Origin: Glycomyces paridis
GTDB lineage: Bacteria; Actinomycetota; Actinomycetes; Mycobacteriales; Micromonosporaceae
NCBI RefSeq assembly: GCF_004912155.1
Contig: NZ_STGX01000003.1
Coordinates: 62,001-126,000 of the forward strand
Reading direction: 5' to 3'
DNA: 64,000 nt
The notes below the pieces were generated by a model, which had not been told where the DNA came from, made no database searches, and saw nothing but the letters and a program-made list of their open reading frames with translations. Both the position numbers and the translations under genes were made by a program. Positions 47,402-56,307 of this stretch are shown piece by piece; position 1 is the stretch's first letter, and each line of letters begins with the position of its first letter.

Positions 47402-48196
47402 TCAGACGACGTCGCGTCGCATGGGGGCGAGCACCGCCGCAGCAGAGGCGAGCAGGGCGTAGGCGAGCAGCACGGCCGCGCCGAGCAGCGGCGGCAGGAG
47501 CGGTGCGGCGGCGCCGGTGACCTCCACGGCCGCTTCGCTCATGAGGCTCGCCTCGGTGAGCGCGGCGGTCGCGCCGCCGGGCAGGAGCGGGTAGGCGAGG
47601 TTGAAGCCCGGGACGATCGCCAGGGCGTGCTCGACCATGTAGAGGTAGGCGCCGAGGACCAGGAGCGTCGCCGTCTGGTTCTGGATCAGCGCACCGAGGC
47701 CGACGCCGATCACCGCGTAGACCGCCTGCGCCGCAGCCAGACCCGCGAGGACCTGCGCGACCGTCACCGGGTCGGCGCCGACGGCGACGCCCTTGGCCGC
47801 CGCGGCGCCGTAGAGCGCCCCCGCGCCCGCCGCCGCCGTGATCAGGCCGTACACGGCCCCGGCGATCGTGTACGCCGCGAGTTTGGCGCCGAGGACCCGG
47901 TGGCGCCGCGGCTCGAACAGGAACGTGTGCGCGATCGTGCGGTGCCGGTACTCCGAGGTCACCGCCAGCGCCCCGAACAGGGCCGGGACCAGGACCGTCA
48001 TGCCGATGAGGCTGAGCACCAGGCGGGTTCCGGCCTCGGTGGCGACGCCGGGCATGGGCGGGTCGAAGCGCTCGGGGCCGACGAGCACGCACAGCGCGGT
48101 GAGGGCGCCGCCGGACAGGACCGCCGCGGCAGGGCCCCACCGCCACAGCGGGGTCGAGGTGAGGCGGCGCAGTTCGGCGCGGACGAGGCGGTTCAC
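47402..48196 (-). CDS. ABC transporter permease
   Basis: 264 residues from a GTG overlapping the ATPase stop (GTGA). ABC-2 type: six or so membrane helices, with GALAVTSEYRHRTIAHTFLF and GLGALIQNQTATLLVLGAYLY. Partner of the ATPase at 48193. Such two-gene exporters with a GntR regulator of the YtrA type often respond to cell wall antibiotics or peptides. Confidence 0.88.
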   Translation of the reverse strand: MNRLVRAELRRLTSTPLWRWGPAAAVLSGGALTALCVLVGPERFDPPMPGVATEAGTRLVLSLIGMTVLVPALFGALAVTSEYRHRTIAHTFLFEPRRHRVLGAKLAAYTIAGAVYGLITAAAGAGALYGAAAAKGVAVGADPVTVAQVLAGLAAAQAVYAVIGVGLGALIQNQTATLLVLGAYLYMVEHALAIVPGFNLAYPLLPGGATAALTEASLMSEAAVEVTGAAAPLLPPLLGAAVLLAYALLASAAAVLAPMRRDVV

Positions 48197-48906
48197 GCGA
48201 GGGCTCCGATGCGTTGCAGGAAGGCGTGTTCGAGGGTGTCGCCACCGGTGATCGCGGCGAGCGTGCCGGCGGCGACGAGCTTGCCGTGGTGCATCACCAG
48301 GACGTCGTCCACCAGGCGTTCGGCCTCGGACAGGACGTGGCTGGCGACGAGGACCGTGCGGCTCTCGGCGGCGAGGCCGCGCAGGAGGCGGCGCAGCCAG
48401 GCGATGCCCTCGGGGTCGAGGCCGTTGGTCGGCTCGTCCAGGACGAGGACCGGCGGGTCGCCGAGGAGCGCGGTGGCGAGGTTGAGGCGCCGGCGCATCC
48501 CGGTCGAGTAGCCGTCGGTGCGGCGGTGCGCGGCGTCGGCGATGCCGGTCAGTTCGAGGACGGCCTCGACGCGGTCGTCGGGGCAGCCGATCATCGCCGC
48601 GTAGACGCGCAGGTGGTCGCGGCCGGTGCGGGCGGGGTGGAAGCCGGTGTCCTCCAAGGCGGCACCGACGGTGCGGGCCGGTTCGGCGAGGTCGCGGTAG
48701 GCGCGGCCGCCGATGAGCGCGGTGCCCGCGTCGGGCCGGACGAGGCCGAGCAGCATCCGCAGGGTGGTGGTCTTGCCGGAGCCGTTGGGGCCCAGGAAAC
48801 CGGTGACGCGGCCGGGCTCGACGTCGAAGGAGAGGTCGGTGACGGCGTCGACCGGGCCGAAGCGCTTGGCGAGGCCCCGGCATTCGAGGCGGTGGGGGAG
48901 GCTCAC
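48193..48906 (-). CDS. ABC transporter ATP-binding protein
   Basis: 237 residues. Walker A GPNGSGKTT, signature YSTGMRRRL (variant of the usual LSGGQ), Walker B PVLVLDEPTNGLD and the switch His in ASHVLSE. Drives the permease gene that overlaps it. First gene of a minus-strand operon divergent from a GntR regulator. Confidence 0.93.
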   Translation of the reverse strand: MSLPHRLECRGLAKRFGPVDAVTDLSFDVEPGRVTGFLGPNGSGKTTTLRMLLGLVRPDAGTALIGGRAYRDLAEPARTVGAALEDTGFHPARTGRDHLRVYAAMIGCPDDRVEAVLELTGIADAAHRRTDGYSTGMRRRLNLATALLGDPPVLVLDEPTNGLDPEGIAWLRRLLRGLAAESRTVLVASHVLSEAERLVDDVLVMHHGKLVAAGTLAAITGGDTLEHAFLQRIGALA

Positions 48907-48935
48907 TGGTGTTCCCTTCCGTGAATCCAGCTCTT

Positions 48936-48966
48936 CTATCTGTTATAGCTCATGTATATCAGATAG
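48936..48966. promoter_or_regulatory. GntR/YtrA-type operator in the divergent gap
   Basis: CTATCTGTTATA (48936-48947) and TATATCAGATAG (48955-48966) are inverted with one mismatch and a 7-nt centre GCTCATG. It fills most of the 69-nt gap between the ABC genes and the GntR gene and covers the TAGGGT box (48964-48969) that ends 6 nt before the GntR ATG. A bound repressor would shut off both sides. Confidence 0.75.
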
Positions 48967-48975
48967 GGTTCAGGG

Positions 48976-49383
48976 ATGCGACTGACGCTCGACGTGGACA
49001 GCGAGACCCCGATCTACCAGCAGATCCGGGACCAGATCGTCACGGCCATCGCCACCGGCGACCTCCCCGCCGAGACCCCGCTGCCCTCCACCCGCCAGCT
49101 CGGCGCCGACCTCGCCGTCAACTTCCACACCGTCAACAAGGCCTACGACCTGCTGCGACGCGAGGGCTTCATCCGCGTCAACCGCAAGAGCGGCGCCGTC
49201 GTCCGCCGCGACCCCTCCTCCGGCCCGCCCGAACCCGGCATCGCCGACGCCTGGCAGGAACGCCTCCGCACCCTCCTCGCCGAAGCCGTCGCCCACGGCC
49301 TCACCGGCGACGAGGTCCTGCGCCGCTCGGGCGACGTCCTCGACTCCTTCACCCCCGAAGCCGCCGAACGGAAGGCACCGTGA
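48976..49383 (+). CDS. GntR family regulator (YtrA subfamily)
   Basis: 135 residues. N-terminal winged helix: PIYQQIRDQIVTAIATGDLP, LPSTRQLGADLAVNFHTVNKAYDLLRREGF. Short C-terminal part of about 50 residues, as in YtrA regulators. Likely repressor of the divergent ABC transporter through the inverted repeat at 48936-48966, and of itself. Stop overlaps the next gene (GTGA). Confidence 0.93.
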   Translation: MRLTLDVDSETPIYQQIRDQIVTAIATGDLPAETPLPSTRQLGADLAVNFHTVNKAYDLLRREGFIRVNRKSGAVVRRDPSSGPPEPGIADAWQERLRTLLAEAVAHGLTGDEVLRRSGDVLDSFTPEAAERKAP

Positions 49384-50516
49384 ACCTCACCGCCCTGACC
49401 CTGCTCCTGACCACCATCGCCGCGGTCACCGCCGTCTGGCGGGCCCTGCCCGCGCTGGCCCGTCCGACCCTGCCGTTCGGGACCGCCGTGCCCGCCGACC
49501 GCGCCGACGAGCCCGTCGTCGCCGAGGCCCGCCGCACCTACGCCCGCAGGGTCCTCGTCCTCGGCGTGGCCGCCGCTGTCCTGGCGATGCCGTTGGCGCT
49601 CTTCATGAATGCCGAAGCCGCCGTCGCCGCAGCGACGGTCGCGCTCATCGCCGCCGACACCGGCGCGTACCTCCTCGCGGGCGGCGCGATCCGCAAGGCC
49701 AAACGCGACGGCGGCTGGTACTCCGGGACGCGCCAGGCCGTCACCGCCGACCTGTCGTTCCGCACCGACCCCGTGCGCGTCCCCTGGCCGAGGCTGGTGC
49801 CCGCGGCGGCGGTCCTCGCCGCCACGGCCGTCGTCGGGCTCGACCGGGCCGGGTCGCTGCCCGACACGCTGCCGGGACTGGGCGGCCTCGACCTCGCCGG
49901 AGGCGAACGCGTCCCGACCGGGTTCTGGACCGCCGCGAACCCGGCCCTCGGCCAGGCCGCGGTCCTCCTCGTCACCGCGCTCGCCCTCGCCGCGATCGTG
50001 CGCGCCCGGCCCGACCTCGACGCGGCCCGGCCCGAAGCGACCGCGCGGCGCTACCGCGAGTACCTGCGGTCGCTCGCGAACCTCGGCTTCGCCGTCGCCG
50101 CCTGCGTCAACCTGACCCTCGCCGGGATCGCCCTGCGGTTGTGGGAGCTCGTGCCGCCCTCGATACCCGTGACCGCCGCGATCGTCGCCCCGCTCCTGCT
50201 CGCGGCCGCAGCCGCGATCCGCTTCGAGCTGCGCGTGGGCGCCGGCGGCCACCGCCTTCCGGCACTGCCCGGCGAGGCCGACGAGGACACCGGCATGGTC
50301 CAGCGCGACGACGACCGCCACTGGCACCTCGGCGGCTTCGTCTACATCAACCCCGACGACCCCGCGTTCCTCGTCCACCAGCGCGTCGGCGGATCACAGT
50401 GGACCGTCAACCTCGGCAGCCCGGCAGGCAGGATCACCGGCCTGATCCTCGCCGCGATCATCCTGTCCGCCTTGGCGATCACGGCCCTCGAAGCCCTCGG
50501 CATCAGCGGCGCCTAG
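49380..50516 (+). CDS. Membrane protein with C-terminal DUF5808 domain
   Basis: 378 residues from GTG 49380 overlapping the GntR stop. About eight membrane helices; C-terminal DUF5808: DRHWHLGGFVYINPDDPAF and QWTVNLGSPAG. Relatives occur beside YtrA-type regulators, in keeping with co-translation here. Part of the GntR regulon by position; function unknown. Confidence 0.88.
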   Translation: MNLTALTLLLTTIAAVTAVWRALPALARPTLPFGTAVPADRADEPVVAEARRTYARRVLVLGVAAAVLAMPLALFMNAEAAVAAATVALIAADTGAYLLAGGAIRKAKRDGGWYSGTRQAVTADLSFRTDPVRVPWPRLVPAAAVLAATAVVGLDRAGSLPDTLPGLGGLDLAGGERVPTGFWTAANPALGQAAVLLVTALALAAIVRARPDLDAARPEATARRYREYLRSLANLGFAVAACVNLTLAGIALRLWELVPPSIPVTAAIVAPLLLAAAAAIRFELRVGAGGHRLPALPGEADEDTGMVQRDDDRHWHLGGFVYINPDDPAFLVHQRVGGSQWTVNLGSPAGRITGLILAAIILSALAITALEALGISGA

Positions 50517-50598
50517 ACGCCGCCCCGACCGGGCGGGAGCGCCGCCGAACCGAAGACGGCCCGAAACAGGCTGCGACCGATGCCGAGCAGCCCGGTCC

Positions 50599-50604
50599 TA
50601 GTGT
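50599..50604 (+). promoter_or_regulatory. -10-like box before the first DUF4132 gene
   Basis: TAGTGT ends 7 nt before the GTG at 50612 with no ribosome-binding site, consistent with a leaderless start. Confidence 0.4.
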
Positions 50605-50611
50605 TGCCGGT

Positions 50612-52810
50612 GTGAAGGATCAGACTGAGCCGCTGCCCGAAGCCCCTGTCGAACTGCTGCCGCGGCTGCTGGTCGCTCCTCCATGGGTCGGGGAGCGGGT
50701 GCCGCGTGAGGTCGTGTGCCTCGACGTCGCGGTCGATGCGAAGACCCGCGTGGTGTGGGCGCCGGGGGAGCGGGAGCGGTTCGCAGCGGAGAGCGCGCGG
50801 TTCGATCCCGGCGGGACGCCGGCGGCATGGGCCGTTCAGGTCGCGGCGGTGCAGCGTTGGGACGGCAGGGCCGTAGCCGAGGCGGTCGCGTATGCGCCGG
50901 AGGAGTTGGCGGCGCCGCTGTTCGAGGAGTGGGACGGCGGGGCCGTCGACCGGGACGCGGCTCGGATGCGGGCCCGCCTTCAGGCGGTGCTGGTGCGGTT
51001 CGGCGACGCGGGCGGCGCGAAGATCACCGGGTCGCTGCGGCGGGACCTGCGGTTCGGCGACCTGCTCCTGCCGATCGTGTCGCAGGAGGCGGCGCGGCTG
51101 GCCGCGCATTGGTTCACGAACCTCAAGGCCGTTCGCGGGCACGGCGCGGCCTGGCTCGATCGGAACGGGGTCGACGCGGTGGCGTACCTGGTCCCGGATG
51201 CTTTGGGCCGGAACAAGTCGACGCGGATACCCGCCGAGCGCGCGATCCTTCGGATCACCGCGGCGCACGGGCGGGACGCCGTGCTCGCCGCCGTCGCAGA
51301 GTCTGCAGTCACGGAGTCCGGCGGCGAAGCGGCGCGGGCGATCGGGCTGCTGCTCGACGCGGACCCCGACATGATCGAGCCCGACAGGATCCCGCGTCCG
51401 GGACCCTGGCTCGACCTCGCCGCGCTGCCGCAGGTCCGCCTGCGCGGGAGCGAGGTCGCGCTCCCGGCCGGTGCGGTCGGGCACCTGGTGACGGTGCTGG
51501 CGATTCGCGGTCCCGAGGCGCCGGTGGCGATCGAGGCGGTCGCCGAGGCCTTCGACCGGTCGTCGTTGCGCGACTTCGGCTGGGCGCTGTTCGAGCAGTG
51601 GCTCAAAGGCGGGTCCCCGAAATCCGACGAGTGGACGCTGACGGGACTCGGGGAGTTCGGGGACGACGCGACCGTCGCCGCGCTCGCGCCGCTCATCCGC
51701 GTGTGGCCGGGTCAGAGCCGGCACCACCGGGCGGTCACCGGTCTGGGCGTGCTCGCGCGGATCGGCACCGAGAACGCGCTGCGGGCGCTCCAGGACATCG
51801 CCGAGAAGGTGAAGTTCCGCGCCCTGAAAGCCGAAGCGGGACATCACGTCAAGCGGATCGCCTACCGGCTCGGCCTCGACGCCGACCAGCTCGCCGACCG
51901 CCTCCTGCCGGACTTCGGACTCGCCGGGCCCCTCGTCCTCGACTACGGGCCGCGGCGCTTCCACGTCGTACTCGACGCGCAGCTCAAGCCCGAGGTGCGC
52001 GACGAGGACGGCAAGCCGCGCAAGAGCCTCCCCAGGCCCGGCGCCAAGGACGACCCCGATCTCGCGCCCGCCGCGTATCAGCGTTTCGCCGCGCTCAAGA
52101 AGGAGTTGCGTACCGTCGCCGCGGACGCGCTGCGGCGGTTCGAGGGCGCGATGGTCGGCGGCCGGGTCTGGACCCGTGAGGAGTTCGGGCGGTCGGTGCT
52201 CGGCCACCCGCTGCTCCGCGTCCTCGGCGCCCGCCTGGTCTGGATCGCCGAGACGCCCGAAGGCGCCGTGGCGTTCCGCATCGCCGAGGACGGCACCCTG
52301 AGCGACGTGGACGAGTCCGTCGTGGAACTCGGCGAGGGCGATGTGGTCGGTCTCGCCCACCCGGTGCGCCTCAGCGCCCGGCAGCGCGAGGACTGGGCTC
52401 GCGTCCTCGCGGACTACGAACTGCTGCAACCGTTCCCGCAGATCCAGCGACCGGTCTTCGCCTTCACCGAGGAGGAGTCGGACACCGGCCGCATCGCCCG
52501 CTACGAAGGGCTCACCGTCGAAGCCGGGCACCTGCTCGGGCTCACCTCGCGCGGTTGGGTCCGCGGCGTCCCGCTGGACAACGGGGCCCAGCGCGACCTG
52601 AAGTACGCGTTCCCCAAAGGCGGCTCCCTGGTCGTCGAACTCGACCCCGGGCTCCCGATCGGCGCCGGCGGTGCCGGGCCGCCGCAGACGCTCCGCTCGG
52701 TGCGGCTCGCCGAACGCTCCGGCGAGACCGGCGGACGCGGCTTCGACATCGATCCCGTCGCCGCCTCCGAAGCCCTCGCCTCGCTCGACCGGCTCGTCGG
52801 GCTTCGCTGA
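50612..52810 (+). CDS. DUF4132 (MolR-like) protein, short form
   Basis: 732 residues, GTG start. Lacks the N-terminal module of about 380 residues present in the three following paralogues: its residues about 15-45 (LLPRLLVAPPWVGERVPREV) line up with residues about 393-425 of the long forms (RAPPW boundary at residue 400). The rest carries HEAT-like helices (GLGVLARIGTENALRALQDI), the DUF4132 core (LVLDYGPRRFHVVLDAQLKP, RIAEDGTLSDVDE, LADYELLQPFPQ) and an FTEEE/RYEGLTVE end. DUF4132 proteins are of unknown function; E. coli MolR was once linked to molybdate regulation. Cytosolic. Confidence 0.88.
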   Translation: MKDQTEPLPEAPVELLPRLLVAPPWVGERVPREVVCLDVAVDAKTRVVWAPGERERFAAESARFDPGGTPAAWAVQVAAVQRWDGRAVAEAVAYAPEELAAPLFEEWDGGAVDRDAARMRARLQAVLVRFGDAGGAKITGSLRRDLRFGDLLLPIVSQEAARLAAHWFTNLKAVRGHGAAWLDRNGVDAVAYLVPDALGRNKSTRIPAERAILRITAAHGRDAVLAAVAESAVTESGGEAARAIGLLLDADPDMIEPDRIPRPGPWLDLAALPQVRLRGSEVALPAGAVGHLVTVLAIRGPEAPVAIEAVAEAFDRSSLRDFGWALFEQWLKGGSPKSDEWTLTGLGEFGDDATVAALAPLIRVWPGQSRHHRAVTGLGVLARIGTENALRALQDIAEKVKFRALKAEAGHHVKRIAYRLGLDADQLADRLLPDFGLAGPLVLDYGPRRFHVVLDAQLKPEVRDEDGKPRKSLPRPGAKDDPDLAPAAYQRFAALKKELRTVAADALRRFEGAMVGGRVWTREEFGRSVLGHPLLRVLGARLVWIAETPEGAVAFRIAEDGTLSDVDESVVELGEGDVVGLAHPVRLSARQREDWARVLADYELLQPFPQIQRPVFAFTEEESDTGRIARYEGLTVEAGHLLGLTSRGWVRGVPLDNGAQRDLKYAFPKGGSLVVELDPGLPIGAGGAGPPQTLRSVRLAERSGETGGRGFDIDPVAASEALASLDRLVGLR

Positions 52811-52824
52811 ACCGACGCGATGTC

Positions 52825-52853
52825 GTACCCGGCGCCTATTCTCGGCGCCGTAC
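52825..52853. promoter_or_regulatory. -10 box inside an inverted repeat, gap 1 of the array
   Basis: GTAC-cc-GGCGCC (52825-52836) and GGCGCC-GTAC (52844-52853) surround TATTCTC; the -10-like TATTCT is at 52837-52842. Located 15 nt past the preceding stop. It may terminate the upstream gene and also start the next. Confidence 0.5.
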
Positions 52854-52899
52854 CGGACGCGAGTCGCGCACCGGGTCACCGCGCCCCTGAAGGATACGT

Positions 52900-55800
52900 A
52901 TGTCTGAACACGTTGCGCCCCAAGAGGATCGACTTGAAATGCCTGCCGCTTGGAAGGGCCGCCTGCTGCCCCGCCGCGGGAAGCGGACCGGGAAGGCCGG
53001 GGTGCTGGAGCCCGAGGCCTCGAACCGGCGCCGCCAGAAGATCGCCGCACGGCTCGACAAGCTGCGCACCGCGCTCGCGCGGCCGGAGAACGAGGCCTAC
53101 GCCGACGCCGGGAACGCCTTCCTCGACGGCGAGGCCGACGCGCTCGGGGCCGCGGCCGTCGCCACGCTCATGCTCGACCAGAACAGCAGGCGCAACGACA
53201 CGTGGCTGCGCCCCGACTTCGACTTCTGGGTCCAGCAGTACGGCCTCGCGTTCGCCGTGGCCGCCGCCGTCGAGCGCCTCCCGCTGTGCGCCGTCAACTC
53301 CCACGGCATCTCGGGCGGGGCCGCGGACGAGCGGAACATCCAGGTCTACGGCAACGGCTACCCCTACGGGCTCGTCCAAGAACTCGGCCGCGGCGGCGTC
53401 GCCACCGTCAGGTCCCTCCTCGCCGAGCTCCCCGACGACGAGTACGCGGCCGTCGTCGCCGCCGTCGCCGAGCACCGCGACACCCCCGAGAAGCGCCTCA
53501 TCGCCACCGCCCTCCTCCCCGACGAGACCGCATGGACCGACGAGGTCTGCGCCGAGTACGCCGCCCAGCAGTCGCCGTCCCTCGTCGACGAGGTCCTCTA
53601 CCACTCGGTGAACGACGCCGGCCAGCTCACCGCCGCGGGCGTCACCGTCCTCAGCGACTACTACACCGACGCCAAGGCCCTCGCCGCACTCCTCGACGGC
53701 CTCGGCGCCGCCGCCCTCCCGTTCCTCACCGCCACCGCCGACCCCGCCTCCGGCGTCGGCTCCACGACCCGCAAACTCGTCCTCAAGGCCATCGCCATGC
53801 TCCCCGCCGACGAGGCCATGACGTACCTCCTCGGCCAGGTCGACAAGCCCCACGTGTTCGAACACGCCGCCGAGGCCGCCGGCCGGTTCCCCGTCCGCGC
53901 CCTCCGCACCGCGATCACCCTGGCCCCCACCGCCTCCGCGGAACTCAAGGCCCGTATCGTCGCCGTCACCGCGCTCCTCGACACCGAAGCGCGCGAACAC
54001 CTCACGGCCGAAGAGCGCGAAGCGGTCGAAGAACTCCTCGCCGACAACGCCCGCCACCCCGAGGCCGACGCCGCCGACCTCCCCGACCTCCTCGTCGCGC
54101 CCCCGTGGACCGTCAAGCGCCCCAAGACCAAAGCCGTCGTCATCGACGGCCTCGCGCCGCCCGCCGACACGCACGTGCGCTGGGCCGAAGGCGAACGCGA
54201 AGCATGGGACGCCGTCGAGTCCCACTACGACCCGAACTACTGGATCGAGGCCTTCGAACGCGAAGGCGAGAAGCGCTCCGGCTCCTACACCGCCCACTAC
54301 CTCGCCTACGCCCCCGTCGAGAAGGCCGAACCCCACCTCGCCGACTGGCCCGGCCTCACCAGCTCCTACTGGGACACCGTCGAGCAGCGCATCCTCGCCC
54401 GCTTCGGCGAACGCGTCGCCGACCGCGTCCTCGGCGCGGCCCTGAAGGACCCGACCGTGCGCGTCCTCCCCGGACCGATCCTCAACCTCACCGCCGCGCG
54501 CCTCAGCGCCGAACGTCTCGCCCGGCTCAAATCCGCCCGCCCCAGCGCCGTCGAATGGTTCGCGCGCCACGGCCTCGACACCGTCCCCTACCTCGTCCCC
54601 GACGCCCTCGGCACCGACAAGGCGCGGCGCCGGTACGCCGAGACCGCGCTGGCCCACCTCGCCGTCCACCACGGCCCCGAGGCCGTGACCGCCGCGGCCG
54701 AGTCGTACGGGAGCGAAGCGGCCGAAGCCGTCGCCGCGATCGTCGGCGGCGACCCGCTGGAGCCGCGCGGGGCCACGCTCCCCAAGCCCGGCCCGTGGAC
54801 CTCTCCGGTGATGTTCCCGCAGGTCCTCCTCAAAGGCGGCGAGCGGGCCCTCCCGGCCGCCTCGATCAAGCACCTCATCACGGTCCTGGCCCTGGCGACC
54901 CCCGACTACCCGTACGCGGGCCTCGACGTCGTCGCCGAGACCTGCGACCGCGCCTCCCTCACCCGCTTCAGCCGGGCCCTGTTCGACCAGTGGCTCGCCG
55001 TCGGCTCCCCGCCGAAGGACGCGTGGGCGCTTACCCAGCTCGCGCACTTCGCCGAGGACGAGACGGTGTGGGCGCTCGCGCCGCTCATCCGCGAATGGCC
55101 CGGCGAGAGCCAGCACCGGCGCGCCGTCGTGGGCCTGGGCGTGCTCGGCGCCATCGGCACCGAGGAGGCCCTGCGCGCCATCCAGGGCATCGCCGAGAAG
55201 GTGAAGTTCAAGGCCCTCAAGGAGGAGGCGGGACGCCAGATCACCGTGATCGCCGCGGGGCTCGGGCTCAGCCGCGAGCAGCTCGCCGACCGGCTCGTCC
55301 CGGACTTCGGCCTCGGGGAGGCCGCGACCCTGCGCCTCGACTACGGGCCCCGCTCGTTCACCGTGGCCTTCGACGAGCACCTCAAGCCCTTCGTGGTGGA
55401 CGACGCGGGCAAGCCCCGCAAGGTCCTGCCCAAGCCCGGCGCGAAGGACGACCCCGACCTGGCCGACGCCGCCTACAAGCGCTTCGCCGCGTTGAAGAAG
55501 GAGCTGCGGACCGTCGCCGCCGACCAGGTCGGGCGCCTTGAGTCGGCGATGGTCGCGGCCCGGTCCTGGACCGTCGAGGAGTTCCGGCGGTACTTCGTCG
55601 ACCACGCCCTGACCGCGCAGCTCGCGCGCCGCCTCGTGTGGCTCGCCGAGGCCGACGGCGCGCGCTTCGGGTTCCGCATCGCCGAGGACGGCACCTTCAG
55701 CGACGTCGAGGACGAGGAGGTCGAGCTCCCCGAAGGCGCCGTGGTGCGCATCGCCCACCCGGTCCACCTGGAGCCCAAGGCCGTCGACGCCTGGGCCGAG

Positions 55801-56232
55801 GTCCTCGCCGACTACGAGATCCTCCAGCCGTTCGACCAGCTCACACGCTCCACGATGGCCTTCACGGAGGACGAGCTCGCCACGGGCCGCCTCCAGCGCT
55901 TCGTGGGCGCCAAAGTGGAGGTCGGCCGCGTCCTCGGGATGTCCAAGCGCGGCTGGCACCGCGCCTCCCCGGAGGACGCAGGGGTCGAACCCGGGATCGG
56001 CTTCCGGCTCCCCGGCGGCGGCTTCGTCACCGTCGGGCTCGAACCGGGCATCTGGGTCGGCGCGATCGGCGAGACGCCCGAGCAGACCGTGCAGTCGGTG
56101 CGCATCACCGACCGCGAGGACTACTGGTGGCGCGACGACCAGCACCCGGTCCCCGCGTGCGCCTCGAAGATCGACGCGGTCACCGCCGCCGAGATCCTCG
56201 GCTCCCTCGCCCGCCTCACCGGCACCTCCTGA
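52900..56232 (+). CDS. DUF4132 (MolR-like) protein, long form 1
   Basis: 1110 residues, ATG with GAAGGA upstream. N-terminal signature PQEDRLEMPAAWKGRLLPRRG, then about 390 residues of helical repeats; boundary motif LLVAPPWTVKRPKTK at about residue 400; then an HEAT-like stretch (GLGVLGAIGTEEALRAIQGI) and the DUF4132 core (LDYGPRSFTVAFDEHLKPFV, RIAEDGTFSDVED, LADYEILQPFDQL) ending in the shared C-terminal block. No membrane segment, signal peptide or enzyme motif is visible. A protein-protein scaffold or effector is possible, not shown. Confidence 0.9.
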   Translation: MSEHVAPQEDRLEMPAAWKGRLLPRRGKRTGKAGVLEPEASNRRRQKIAARLDKLRTALARPENEAYADAGNAFLDGEADALGAAAVATLMLDQNSRRNDTWLRPDFDFWVQQYGLAFAVAAAVERLPLCAVNSHGISGGAADERNIQVYGNGYPYGLVQELGRGGVATVRSLLAELPDDEYAAVVAAVAEHRDTPEKRLIATALLPDETAWTDEVCAEYAAQQSPSLVDEVLYHSVNDAGQLTAAGVTVLSDYYTDAKALAALLDGLGAAALPFLTATADPASGVGSTTRKLVLKAIAMLPADEAMTYLLGQVDKPHVFEHAAEAAGRFPVRALRTAITLAPTASAELKARIVAVTALLDTEAREHLTAEEREAVEELLADNARHPEADAADLPDLLVAPPWTVKRPKTKAVVIDGLAPPADTHVRWAEGEREAWDAVESHYDPNYWIEAFEREGEKRSGSYTAHYLAYAPVEKAEPHLADWPGLTSSYWDTVEQRILARFGERVADRVLGAALKDPTVRVLPGPILNLTAARLSAERLARLKSARPSAVEWFARHGLDTVPYLVPDALGTDKARRRYAETALAHLAVHHGPEAVTAAAESYGSEAAEAVAAIVGGDPLEPRGATLPKPGPWTSPVMFPQVLLKGGERALPAASIKHLITVLALATPDYPYAGLDVVAETCDRASLTRFSRALFDQWLAVGSPPKDAWALTQLAHFAEDETVWALAPLIREWPGESQHRRAVVGLGVLGAIGTEEALRAIQGIAEKVKFKALKEEAGRQITVIAAGLGLSREQLADRLVPDFGLGEAATLRLDYGPRSFTVAFDEHLKPFVVDDAGKPRKVLPKPGAKDDPDLADAAYKRFAALKKELRTVAADQVGRLESAMVAARSWTVEEFRRYFVDHALTAQLARRLVWLAEADGARFGFRIAEDGTFSDVEDEEVELPEGAVVRIAHPVHLEPKAVDAWAEVLADYEILQPFDQLTRSTMAFTEDELATGRLQRFVGAKVEVGRVLGMSKRGWHRASPEDAGVEPGIGFRLPGGGFVTVGLEPGIWVGAIGETPEQTVQSVRITDREDYWWRDDQHPVPACASKIDAVTAAEILGSLARLTGTS

Positions 56233-56244
56233 CCGCCTGAACGA

Positions 56245-56290
56245 CCGGGGTTGTCGTACCGAGGACCTATCCTCGGAGCGGCAACCCCGG
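56245..56290. promoter_or_regulatory. Nested inverted repeat with -10 box, gap 2 of the array
   Basis: Outer arms CCGGGGTTG (56245-56253) and CAACCCCGG (56282-56290); inner arms CCGAGG (56259-56264) and CCTCGG (56271-56276); TATCCT -10-like box at 56268-56273 at the centre. Starts 13 nt past the preceding stop. The most extensive of the array's repeats. Confidence 0.55.
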
Positions 56291-56307
56291 CCGCTGGAGA
56301 GAAGCAC

